Part shown: positions 54,093 through 61,997 of the stretch, in pieces
Layout of the letters: every line of letters starts with the position of its first letter
Numbering within the stretch: position 1 is the stretch's first letter
Origin: Magnetococcales bacterium
GTDB lineage: Bacteria; Pseudomonadota; Magnetococcia; Magnetococcales; UBA8363
Direction of reading: 5' to 3'
Assembly (NCBI GenBank): GCA_002753515.1
Contig: PEAK01000002.1
Location: 1 to 64,000, forward strand
Length of the DNA stretch: 64,000 nt
Notes under the pieces: model-generated
The model's database searches: none
What the model was told of the DNA's origin: nothing
What the model saw: only the letters and a program-made list of their open reading frames with translations
Position numbers and translations under genes: made by a program

Positions 54093-56725
54093 ATTCCGGT
54101 CGATCCAGTTTAGAGTATCGCCTGACGATCTTTGTTGGTTTGGGGATGACGCTGTTCGCCTTGCTGATCGGGGTGGGAACCTACGATTACATGGTCGATA
54201 CCGAGGTCAACAATGCGTTGATCCTGGAGGATCAGTTGGCACGAACGGTTCTTTCCCAGGCCTCGGTCGGTGTCTACGCTAAAAATATTGTTATTTCACA
54301 AGATGTTATCCAAGCACTGATGGTAAATCCCTTGATTTTAGCAGTGCAGGTCATCTCCCACGATGGTTTCCTGGTGGAACAGAACAAAATGCCGGTATTG
54401 GAGGTTACCAAGGCTGTTATTCATCCCTTGCCGTCACCGGTGAATACCGCTGAAGGCATTGGATCTTTGCTCGTTTTTCTGGATTTTCCCGCCATTCATC
54501 GAGCGGCTACCAAAAAATCGCTCTCCTATGCCGGGGTGATGGTGGCGCAAACCGTTGTTGCAACAATGATTGTCCTTTTCCTGGTTCATACCCTGCTGGT
54601 CAAACCGGTCACCCGCTTGGCCAAACGAATGGGTGCGATCCAACCGGGTCATGGGGATCGATTGCCGATGGATGACCACAGCCGCGACGATGAAATACTC
54701 CTGCTGGCCCGAAGTGCCAATGCCTTGCTGGATGCCGCCGAGGAATCCATCGCCCTGGAACGGCAATTGCGTCAGCAATTGGCCGAGACCAATCAGCAGT
54801 TGCAGGAAGCCTTGCGTGCGGCGGAGCAGGCGACACGCAGTAAAGGGTTGTTTCTGGCCAACATGAGCCATGAAATTCGTACCCCGATGAACGGTGTCGT
54901 GGGGATGATCGACTTGGCTCTGAACACGCCCATGTCGGATACCGCCCGGGATTATCTTCTCCAGGCGAAAAAATCATCACGGCACCTGCTGCGCGTGATC
55001 CATGACATTCTGGACTTTTCAAGACTGGAGGAACATGCAATAACGTTGGAATCCGTGGAATTTGATTGGGATACCCTGCTGAGTGACGTCATGGGCATGT
55101 GCAGTTGGGGAACTGGGGGCAAAGATATCCAACTGATTCAGGTGACGTCACCCGAGCCCATCGGGGTGGTGATCGGTGACCCGTTTCGTTTGCAACAAAT
55201 CTTGATCAACCTCATTGACAATGCCCTCAAGTTCACCGAAGCGGGTGAAGTTGTCATTCGGGCCGAGGTGTTGCAACGGCTGGGGGATTCGGTGCGGGTG
55301 CAATTCTCGGTTCAAGATACCGGTCCGGGTATTCCCCGGGAACATCGGGACAAAATTTTCTCTGCCTTTACCCAGGCGGACGACAGCATAACCCGGAAAT
55401 TTGGCGGCTCGGGGCTGGGCTTGTCCATTTGTCAAAGCCTGGTGATCTTGATGGGTGGGACGATGCGTTTGGAAAGTGAACCGGGTCGTGGGAGTATTTT
55501 TTATGTCACGGTGACATTGGGGTGCGGTGTGGAACCCCTGCCCCGGGTTTCGCCCCTTCGGAATGGCTTGTCAGGGGTCAGGGTGTTGTTGGTGGATGAT
55601 CAAGCCATCAATCGGCTGGTTGCGACAAAAATGCTTGAGGTGTTCGGTCTGGTAGTTGATACGGCGGAGACGGGCGCGGATGCTGTCAACAGGGTGAAAT
55701 CGCAACACTATGACCTGGTATTGATGGACCTGCAAATGCCGGGAATGGATGGATTCACGGCAACGCGGCTCATACGTGGCGAACCTTGTGGGGCCAATAT
55801 GCCCATTCTCGCCATGTCAGCCCATGCTTCTGACGGGGACCGTCGCCGGTGTCTGGAGGCGGGTTTGAACGACCTCATCACCAAACCGATCGATCAGGAA
55901 CACCTGTTTCGGGTTTTGCTGCGCTGGATGGGACCGCGCAATCAGGAGGTTCAAGGGATTGCCAACAGCGAAACGCGGGCATTCCCTTTTCCCGGTATCG
56001 ATCTGACCATTGCCCTGTCGCGTGTGCATCAGGATTGGCGTTTGTTGCGCACCGTGTTTGCCGATTTTCGCAGCCAATATGCCGAAGCGGGGGAGCAGCT
56101 TGACCACTGGTTGGCAAGTGGTCATCCGGATGATGTAGCGTCTGCCGAACGATTGCTCCATGCGCTTCGGGGCGTGGCCGGAAATCTCGTCGCCCCGGAT
56201 CTCATGGCGATAACGGAAACATTCGAGGCGGCGCTTCGTTCCCGCGACACCGGGCGGTGGTCTGTCCTGTCGCACGCTTTACGGGATGCTTTGACCGTGG
56301 TTCTGGGCTCCATGGCCGCTTGGGAGCGGCAGATCGCACAGCGGGCCGGTGCTGACGATACAGCATCGGATGGGCGGCAGGCTGTGGATTGCCTGTCGGT
56401 CGTCACGATGGTCGAACAGCTACAGGGGTTATTGCAGGCCCGCGATGTTCGGGCACAAACCGTATTCGCCACCTTGAAACCTCTATTGATTAACCAAATA
56501 TTTGCCGGGATCTGGCTGGACCGCCTGCATTCTATCGATTATTATGTAGATCATTTTGATTTTAAAAAAGCACATACGGTTTGGATGACGGTGTTGCCGG
56601 AATTGACTCTATTAAACCGCAGCTATCTTGGGATGCGCAGTTCTTGTCATCCCCGCGAAGGCGGGGATCCAGAAAGTCAGGGGAAGGTGTGTAGACTCCC
56701 TGGATCCCCGCTTTCGCGGGGATGA
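54089..56725 (+). CDS. Hybrid histidine kinase with HPt; C-terminus altered by repeat insertion
   Basis: The product is 878 residues. A membrane helix (~12-32), a periplasmic domain (~33-145) and a second helix (~150-173) lead to a HAMP-like region (~175-230). The kinase has His261 in [32 protein letters not shown] and GSGLGLSI. A receiver holds Asp547 ([13 protein letters not shown]), and an HPt has His691 (LHALRGVAGN). About 110 residues follow the HPt; the last ~38 (from LLNRSYLGM) are translated from the palindromic element beginning at 56613, so the native end has been replaced. The start overlaps the PstS-like gene by 4 bp. Confidence 0.92.
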   Translation: MNSGRSSLEYRLTIFVGLGMTLFALLIGVGTYDYMVDTEVNNALILEDQLARTVLSQASVGVYAKNIVISQDVIQALMVNPLILAVQVISHDGFLVEQNKMPVLEVTKAVIHPLPSPVNTAEGIGSLLVFLDFPAIHRAATKKSLSYAGVMVAQTVVATMIVLFLVHTLLVKPVTRLAKRMGAIQPGHGDRLPMDDHSRDDEILLLARSANALLDAAEESIALERQLRQQLAETNQQLQEALRAAEQATRSKGLFLANMSHEIRTPMNGVVGMIDLALNTPMSDTARDYLLQAKKSSRHLLRVIHDILDFSRLEEHAITLESVEFDWDTLLSDVMGMCSWGTGGKDIQLIQVTSPEPIGVVIGDPFRLQQILINLIDNALKFTEAGEVVIRAEVLQRLGDSVRVQFSVQDTGPGIPREHRDKIFSAFTQADDSITRKFGGSGLGLSICQSLVILMGGTMRLESEPGRGSIFYVTVTLGCGVEPLPRVSPLRNGLSGVRVLLVDDQAINRLVATKMLEVFGLVVDTAETGADAVNRVKSQHYDLVLMDLQMPGMDGFTATRLIRGEPCGANMPILAMSAHASDGDRRRCLEAGLNDLITKPIDQEHLFRVLLRWMGPRNQEVQGIANSETRAFPFPGIDLTIALSRVHQDWRLLRTVFADFRSQYAEAGEQLDHWLASGHPDDVASAERLLHALRGVAGNLVAPDLMAITETFEAALRSRDTGRWSVLSHALRDALTVVLGSMAAWERQIAQRAGADDTASDGRQAVDCLSVVTMVEQLQGLLQARDVRAQTVFATLKPLLINQIFAGIWLDRLHSIDYYVDHFDFKKAHTVWMTVLPELTLLNRSYLGMRSSCHPREGGDPESQGKVCRLPGSPLSRG

Positions 56726-56763
56726 CGCTAGAAAACTACGTATCCCGCGCTGGTTGCGGTTTA
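56613..56763. repeat. Dispersed palindromic element, copy 5
   Basis: This 151-bp copy has perfect TAAACCGC...GCGGTTTA ends, hairpins CCCCGCGAAGGCGGGG and CCCCGCTTTCGCGGGG, and is the reverse complement-like partner of the copy at 43953. It supplies the stop codon of the hybrid kinase gene and lies 43 bp before the next gene. Confidence 0.95.
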
Positions 56764-56806
56764 GAACAGGGTGAACGGCGGTGGTCTTGATGCATGGGGG
56801 GGTGTT

Positions 56807-57865
56807 ATGGAATCGCAACGGCAATGGTGCGTGTTGTGCGTCGATGATGTGATCATTGATTTACGATATCTTGTGACCGTGTTGCAGGGGACCTACAGGG
56901 TATTGGTGGCGACGAACGGCACGGAGGCCCTGGAAACGGCGCACAACGAAGCCGTCGATATCATTTTATTGGATGCCAACTTGCCGGTCATGGACGGCTA
57001 TGAAATTTGTCGTCGTCTCAAGGGGGATCCCGTGACCGCTGCGATTCCCATTTTATTTTTGACGGCCAGGCATGAGGATGCAGATGAGGCCAGGGGATTG
57101 GCTTCGGGGGCGGTGGATTACATTCGCAAACCGATCAATTCGCAACTCTTGTTGGCGCGCATCCACAACCAACTGGAATTGATACGGCATCGCAACCATT
57201 TGGAAACCATGGTGCAGGAACGTACCAACGAATTGGAACATGCCCGATTGTTGCTGACATCCGCCAATCAGACCATCGCCCGGGAAATCCATGACGAATT
57301 CGGTTGTAATTTGGCAGCGATTCGCATCGCCTTGAGTTTGTTGGAGCGGCAACAATCAACCGGCGATGCCAGGCAACGGTGCCAGGAAATCATCGCTTTG
57401 GTGAATCATACACAGCACATGGTACAACGCATTGTCATGTCGTTGCCCCCGACCGCGTTGGATTATCGGGGGTTGTTCGCCGCTCTGGAATGGTTGACCG
57501 GGCAGATCGCCCGGCACTCCGGCTTGAAGGTGCAATTGATCAATAAGGCGACCTTTGTCCTGAATGATGCGCAATCCATGGCCCTGTTCCGCATCGCCCA
57601 GGAAGCGATCACCAACATTCTACGCCATGCCCAGGCATCCTCCATCGACGTCATCCTGGGACTGGAGGGGGATTGGGTGGTGTTGCGGGTTTGCGATGAT
57701 GGCCGGGGATATCAGCGGCTGCCGTCCGATCCCGGGACTTCCTTTGGCATTGCCGGCATGGAAGAGAGGGCCAGAGTGGTGGGCGGGAGGGTTACCATCG
57801 CGACCGGAACCGGGGGACGGGGAACCGAGGTCATGGCCCGGGTACCGTTAATTTGTGAGGCTTGA
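56807..57865 (+). CDS. Soluble receiver-histidine kinase fusion (HisKA_3, NarX/DegS-type)
   Basis: The product is 352 residues from the ATG at 56807; a GTG 36 bp upstream lies next to the repeat element and is less likely. The order is receiver first (Asp56 in IILLDANLPVMDGYE, Lys in YIRKPI), then a coiled coil (~125-155). A HisKA_3 dimerisation helix follows with His162 in AREIHDEFGCNLAAIRIALS, then a compact ATPase domain (EAITNILRHAQAS, VCDDGRGY, GIAGMEERA). No membrane segment is present. It ends only 5 bp before the NarL-type regulator and is the obvious kinase for it. The upstream hybrid kinase HPt could phosphorylate its receiver. Confidence 0.92.
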   Translation: MESQRQWCVLCVDDVIIDLRYLVTVLQGTYRVLVATNGTEALETAHNEAVDIILLDANLPVMDGYEICRRLKGDPVTAAIPILFLTARHEDADEARGLASGAVDYIRKPINSQLLLARIHNQLELIRHRNHLETMVQERTNELEHARLLLTSANQTIAREIHDEFGCNLAAIRIALSLLERQQSTGDARQRCQEIIALVNHTQHMVQRIVMSLPPTALDYRGLFAALEWLTGQIARHSGLKVQLINKATFVLNDAQSMALFRIAQEAITNILRHAQASSIDVILGLEGDWVVLRVCDDGRGYQRLPSDPGTSFGIAGMEERARVVGGRVTIATGTGGRGTEVMARVPLICEA

Positions 57866-57870
57866 ATCCC

Positions 57871-58503
57871 ATGTTCAAACTCTTTGTCACCGATGATCAT
57901 GCGGTCCTGCGCAAGGGAATCCTGTCCCTGTTGGCCAATGAACCCGATTTTCAGGTGGTTGGTCAAAGTGGTAGTGGTCGGGATACCATTCGCCAAGTCC
58001 TCAATGGCGATGTGGATATCCTGGTACTCGATCTCAGGTTGCCGGATATCAGCGGTTTGGACGTTTTGCAGCGCGTCAAGTTGGACAAACCCGCAGTCAA
58101 AGTGGTTGTTTTGACCATGTTCTCCGGTGATGACTGGGCTTTGCGGTCCCTGAATGCGGGCGCATCCGGTTATTTGACCAAGGACATGGCTCCCGATCAC
58201 ATCGTTGCCGCCATTCGTTCCATAGCCAATGGTGGTAAATATTTATCCCCTGCCGTGGGGGCACTTTTCATGGAAAAAACGGCCATGAATAGTGGTGAAT
58301 TATCGCATCAATCCCTCTCGAACAGGGAGTTTGGCATTTTCCTCAAGCTTGCCGCCGGTGTCCCTATTGCACGCATTGCCGAGGATCTTTGTCTCTCCCC
58401 CAGTACGGTCAGTTCCTACCGCGTGCGCATCCTTAAAAAAATGGGCATGGCCAACAATGCCGATCTCGTACGCTATGCCGCCCAGCATGGTTTGTTTTCC
58501 TGA
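57871..58503 (+). CDS. NarL/FixJ-family response regulator
   Basis: The product is 210 residues from the ATG at 57871; an overlapping TTG at 57862 is possible. The receiver has Asp54 in ILVLDLRLPDISGLDV, Thr in VVLTMFSG and Lys in YLTKDM. The C-terminal LuxR-type helix-turn-helix (~145-205) has LSNREFGIFLKLAAGVPIARIAEDL and LSPSTVSSYRVRILKKMGMANNADLVRYA as its recognisable parts. It should act as a DNA-binding output of the preceding REC-kinase. Target promoters are not evident nearby. Confidence 0.94.
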   Translation: MFKLFVTDDHAVLRKGILSLLANEPDFQVVGQSGSGRDTIRQVLNGDVDILVLDLRLPDISGLDVLQRVKLDKPAVKVVVLTMFSGDDWALRSLNAGASGYLTKDMAPDHIVAAIRSIANGGKYLSPAVGALFMEKTAMNSGELSHQSLSNREFGIFLKLAAGVPIARIAEDLCLSPSTVSSYRVRILKKMGMANNADLVRYAAQHGLFS

Positions 58504-58563
58504 CGAACAGCGATGGCGGGGTGGGAAGGCAACTTGAGCGGGATTAGCAGTAGCAAATGCCCA

Positions 58564-58607
58564 ATAACCGCAACCAACACGAGGGACACATCGTTTCCCA
58601 GCGGCAT
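58564..58607. repeat. Possible decayed end of the dispersed palindromic element
   Basis: Sequence here (AACCGCAACCAACACGAGGG, then a CATCGTTTCCCAGCGGCAT stretch) aligns loosely with the right-hand end of the ~150-bp element (AACCGCAACCAGCGCGGGA, then CGTAGTTTTCTAGCGTCAT). No hairpin follows, so it would be a relic. Confidence 0.4.
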
Positions 58608-58619
58608 TGCAAGCGAAAC

Positions 58620-58824
58620 AAGGTGATCATTGTACCCTCTATGAACATCTTGAACATCTTGAACACCTTGAACATCTTGAACATCTTGTTTTATATAAAT
58701 TATATATTAATAAATAAATAATAAATACTTCTAAAATTTGTTATAAATGTTATTCAAGGTGTTCAAGGTGTTCAAGATGTTCAAGGTGTTCAAGATGTTC
58801 ATGGTGGGGGGGCATGATCACCTT
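58620..58824. repeat. 205-bp dyad built from 9-bp tandem repeats
   Basis: The left arm (58642-58688) is five units of TGAACATCT (one TGAACACCT) plus TG. The right arm (58755-58801) is five units of the reverse complement, AGATGTTCA or AGGTGTTCA. The 66-bp centre is almost pure A+T. Both arms begin, from the outside, with AAGGTGATCAT (58620-58630 and, inverted, 58814-58824), then 10 or 11 bp, then ATG. Each arm thus opens a short inward frame: MNILNILNTLNILNIL... (26 aa, plus, from 58641) and MNILNTLNILNTLNTL... (23 aa, minus, from 58802). It fills most of the ~420-bp gap between the NarL-type regulator and glnA, which converge on it. Its function is unknown. Confidence 0.95.
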
Positions 58825-58868
58825 GGCGCTCAAGGGGGACGATCAGGGGGTCGGGGACTTCAAAGGAA

Positions 58869-58898
58869 CGGCCCTTTCCCAATGAAGGAAAAGGGCCG
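58869..58898 (-). terminator. Terminator hairpin of glnA
   Basis: CGGCCCTTTTCC and GGAAAGGGCCG pair on the minus strand around a 6-7-base loop, 29 bp after the glnA stop. A mixed GTTCCTTTG follows instead of a clean T-run, so it is a moderate terminator. It could also act for transcripts from the plus side. Confidence 0.7.
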
Positions 58899-58926
58899 CC
58901 GAGATCCCACCGGATGATTTCGGGGA

Positions 58927-60348
58927 TTAGAGGCTGTAATACATGAGGAATTCCACCGGGTGCGGGGTATGCTCCATGCGGTAGACCTCACCCATTTTCA
59001 GGTTGATCCAGGCGTCGATGAGATCGTCGCTGAACACCCCACCCTTTTTCAAGAATTCGCGATCCTTGGAGAGTTCCTGCAAAGCTTCGCGCAGGGATCC
59101 GCACACCGTGGGAATGGCTTTCAATTCCTCGGGCGGCAGGTCATACAAGTTTTTCTCCATGGGGGCACCGGGATCGATTTTATTTTCGATTCCGTCCAGG
59201 CCGGCCATGAGAATGGCGGCAAAGGCGAGATAGGGGTTGGAGGCGGGATCGGGGAACCGGACTTCGCAACGCTTGGCTTTGGGATTGGTGGCCGCCGGGA
59301 TACGGATGCTGGCGGAGCGGTTGCGGGCCGAATGGGCCAACAACACCGGGGCTTCAAAGCCGGGGATCAGACGCTTGTAAGAGTTGGTGGTCGAGTTGGT
59401 GAACCCGTTCAGGGCGCGGGCATGTTTTTTGATGCCCCCGATGAACCACAGGGCTTCCTGGGAGAGATCGGCGTATTGGTTGCCGGCGAATTTGGGTTGC
59501 CCATCCTTCCAGATGGAGACGTGGCAATGCATGCCGGAGCCGTTGTCACCGGAAAGGGGCTTGGGCATGAACGTGGCGGTTTTGCCGGCGGCATGGGCGA
59601 CGTTATGCACGACATATTTGTATTTTTGCACATTGTCGGCCATGAGGGTGAGCTTGTCGAAGCGCATGTCGATTTCGCACTGACCGGCGGTGGCGACTTC
59701 GTGGTGATGGAATTCAATGTTGATCCCCATGGATTCCATCATCGTGCACATTTCGGAACGCAAATCCTGGAAGGAGTCCACTGGCGGCACGGGGAAGTAG
59801 CCACCCTTGATGCCGGGACGATGGCCATGGTTGCCATCTTCGTAGTCGGCATTGCTGTTCCAGGCCCCCTCTTCTGAGTCGAGTTCCACTTGGGCGTAGT
59901 TGATACCGGCACCGAAGCGGGCGGAGTCGAAAATGAAGAATTCCGCTTCCGGTCCGAAAAAGGCGGTGTCGCCGATACCGGTGAATTTCAGGTAGGCTTC
60001 GGCCCGTTTGGCCACGGCACGCGGGTCACGGGAGTAATTTTCGCCGGTGAACGGATCGTGAATGTCGGCGAACAGGATCAGTGTCGCCGCTTCGGTGAAC
60101 GGATCCAGGACAGCCGATGTCGGGTCTGGTTTGAACACCATGTCGGAATGGTTGATTTCGCACCAGCCGGCGATGGAGGAGCCGTCAAAGCCGAAGCCGT
60201 TCTCAAAAACGTCCTCGTTGAACATGCGGGACGGACAGGTGATGTGCTGCCATTGGCCATGAAAATCGGTGAAGCGGAAATCGACGAATTTGACATCGTT
60301 TTCCTTGATCATGGACATCACTTTTTTTACCGCTTCTTGATCAGCCAT
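58927..60348 (-). CDS. glnA: Glutamine synthetase type I
   Basis: The product is 473 residues from the ATG at 60348 (GAGAGG 9 bases upstream), close to the usual 468-471. It condenses ammonium and glutamate to glutamine with ATP. GSI signatures are present: [26 protein letters not shown], the metal and glutamate residues in [27 protein letters not shown] and RCEVRFPDP. The adenylylation loop is present with Tyr in [10 protein letters not shown], so control by GlnE-type adenylylation is expected. It lies 99 bp after amtB on the same strand, and the two may share the sigma-54 promoter before amtB. Confidence 0.98.
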   Translation of the reverse strand: MADQEAVKKVMSMIKENDVKFVDFRFTDFHGQWQHITCPSRMFNEDVFENGFGFDGSSIAGWCEINHSDMVFKPDPTSAVLDPFTEAATLILFADIHDPFTGENYSRDPRAVAKRAEAYLKFTGIGDTAFFGPEAEFFIFDSARFGAGINYAQVELDSEEGAWNSNADYEDGNHGHRPGIKGGYFPVPPVDSFQDLRSEMCTMMESMGINIEFHHHEVATAGQCEIDMRFDKLTLMADNVQKYKYVVHNVAHAAGKTATFMPKPLSGDNGSGMHCHVSIWKDGQPKFAGNQYADLSQEALWFIGGIKKHARALNGFTNSTTNSYKRLIPGFEAPVLLAHSARNRSASIRIPAATNPKAKRCEVRFPDPASNPYLAFAAILMAGLDGIENKIDPGAPMEKNLYDLPPEELKAIPTVCGSLREALQELSKDREFLKKGGVFSDDLIDAWINLKMGEVYRMEHTPHPVEFLMYYSL

Positions 60349-60447
60349 TATGCCAATCCTCTCTCTTTTCCTGAAATGTTGATAATTCACCCGGAGGTCG
60401 TGTCTTGATGGTTATCCTGCCTGGCACGTACCCGTCGAGAGCTTACG

Positions 60448-61782
60448 TTAAAAAGAACCCGAGTCGAAGTTGTATCCTTTTTCATCGTGGAATGCCAGAT
60501 CCAATCCTTCGGACTCTTGATCGCGGTCAGCACGCAGGCCCACCATGCCGTCGATGATTTTGAGGATGACAAAGGTCAAGACACCACTCCAGGCAAGGGT
60601 TGCCACGATGCCCAAGGATTGAATCAGCAGTTGGTGCGACATGGATCCGCCGCTGGCGAAGCCGCTGCCGCCGAGCATGGGGGAGGCGAAAACGCCGGTC
60701 AGGAGTGTTCCGAGGATACCGCCGACACCGTGGACGGGGGAAACGTCGAGGGAGTCGTCGATTTTCAAACGTTGTTTGATCAGTTGCGTGAACCAGTAGC
60801 AGGCCCATCCGGCACTGGTGCCGATGACGGCGGCACCGATGGGTCCGACGAATCCGGAGGCCGGGGTGATGGTGCCGAGTCCGGCGACCATGCCGGTGAC
60901 GATACCCAGGATACTGGGTTTGCCGTGGCGTACCCATTCCATGGTCATCCAGGCGAGGGATCCCGTTGCGGCACCGATATGGGTGACGAGCATGGCCATA
61001 CCGGCGTTACCGTTGGCGGCCAGGGCGCTCCCGGCGTTGAAGCCGAACCAGCCGACCCAGAGCATGGCGGCACCGGTGAAGACCATGGTCATGTTATGGG
61101 GCATCATCGGTGTTTTGGGAAAGCCACGGCGATTGCCGATGAGGAGGGCGGAGACCAGGGCGGCGATACCGGCATTGATATGGACGACGGCACCGCCGGC
61201 GAAGTCCATGAATCCCATTTCCTGTAGCCATCCCCCGCCCCAGACCCAATGGCAGATGGGGGCGTAGACGATGGTGACCCAGAGGACGGAAAACAGCAGC
61301 ACGGCGGAAAACCGGGTGCGTTCGGCAAAGCCACCGATGACCAGGGCCGGGGTGATGATGGCGAAGGTCATTTGAAACATGACGAACACGGTTTCGGGGA
61401 TATCGTTGGAGAGCGATGTCGGGGAGATGCCGAGGAGGAATGCCTTGCCCAGGCCACCCCAAAAGGCTTTGAGGGGGCCGCCGTCGCCGAAGGCCAGGCT
61501 GTAATCGATGAAAAACCACGCGACCGAAACCAGACAGGCGATGGCGAAGCATTGCATGAGGATGGAGAGGACGTTGCGCGTCCTGACCAGGCCGCCGTAG
61601 AACAGGGCGAGGCCCGGGAGGGTCATGAACAGCACCAGGGCGGTGGAGGTCAATACCCAGGAGGTATTGGCGGCATTGAGGGCAACGGTTTCCGCGGCGT
61701 GGGCATGGCCCGTGATGAGCATGACGAGCAGGGCGAGACCGGGACCGGGGAGTTTTCGGATGATGTGTTGGCCATCTTTCAT
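60448..61782 (-). CDS. amtB: Ammonium transporter
   Basis: The product is 444 residues with a signal peptide (to HAHA) and eleven membrane helices. Conserved AmtB landmarks are the pore twin histidines in FAGGAVVHINAG and DVSPVHGVGG, the periplasmic S1-site region (ALFYGGLVRTRNVLS) and the Phe gate segments. The C-terminal tail that normally docks GlnK is present (GLRADRDQESEGLDLAFHDEKG). No glnK lies beside it, unlike the common glnK-amtB order, so the regulator must be encoded elsewhere. It is followed by glnA. Confidence 0.97.
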   Translation of the reverse strand: MKDGQHIIRKLPGPGLALLVMLITGHAHAAETVALNAANTSWVLTSTALVLFMTLPGLALFYGGLVRTRNVLSILMQCFAIACLVSVAWFFIDYSLAFGDGGPLKAFWGGLGKAFLLGISPTSLSNDIPETVFVMFQMTFAIITPALVIGGFAERTRFSAVLLFSVLWVTIVYAPICHWVWGGGWLQEMGFMDFAGGAVVHINAGIAALVSALLIGNRRGFPKTPMMPHNMTMVFTGAAMLWVGWFGFNAGSALAANGNAGMAMLVTHIGAATGSLAWMTMEWVRHGKPSILGIVTGMVAGLGTITPASGFVGPIGAAVIGTSAGWACYWFTQLIKQRLKIDDSLDVSPVHGVGGILGTLLTGVFASPMLGGSGFASGGSMSHQLLIQSLGIVATLAWSGVLTFVILKIIDGMVGLRADRDQESEGLDLAFHDEKGYNFDSGSF

Positions 61783-61869
61783 GGGGCATTGGCTTACGGT
61801 TGGGGGTTGATTCCAAGAAGGGGATCCGGGATTCCCTTGCCGATACTGACCTTAAACGGGTTACTGCCA

Positions 61870-61884
61870 GCAAGGGGTGGGCCA
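61870..61884 (-). promoter_or_regulatory. Sigma-54 promoter of amtB(-glnA)
   Basis: On the minus strand CTGGCCCACCCCTTGCT fits the sigma-54 pattern YTGGCACG-N4-TTGCW, with the invariant GG and GC dinucleotides at the correct spacing. It ends ~88 bp before the amtB ATG. Sigma-54/NtrC control of ammonium uptake genes is well established. No clear NtrC binding palindrome was seen in the ~115 bp upstream to the next gene. Confidence 0.75.
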
Positions 61885-61997
61885 GAGGGGGACTCCATGG
61901 AAGAACAAGGGCTTGTGGTATTTCCAGTCACTGTAGATTGCCTGATTAATTGGCATTGTGCTTAACAATGAGGCAGAGATCCCTGAAAAACGCCTAA

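Noticed and set aside
58642-58801. CRISPR array or plasmid iterons at the 9-bp repeats
   Set aside because: Units abut without spacers and are arranged as an inverted pair; no replication or partition gene is nearby.
60410-60450. TGGCACG on the plus strand between amtB and glnA as a sigma-54 promoter
   Set aside because: It points away from glnA and no TTGC follows at the right spacing.
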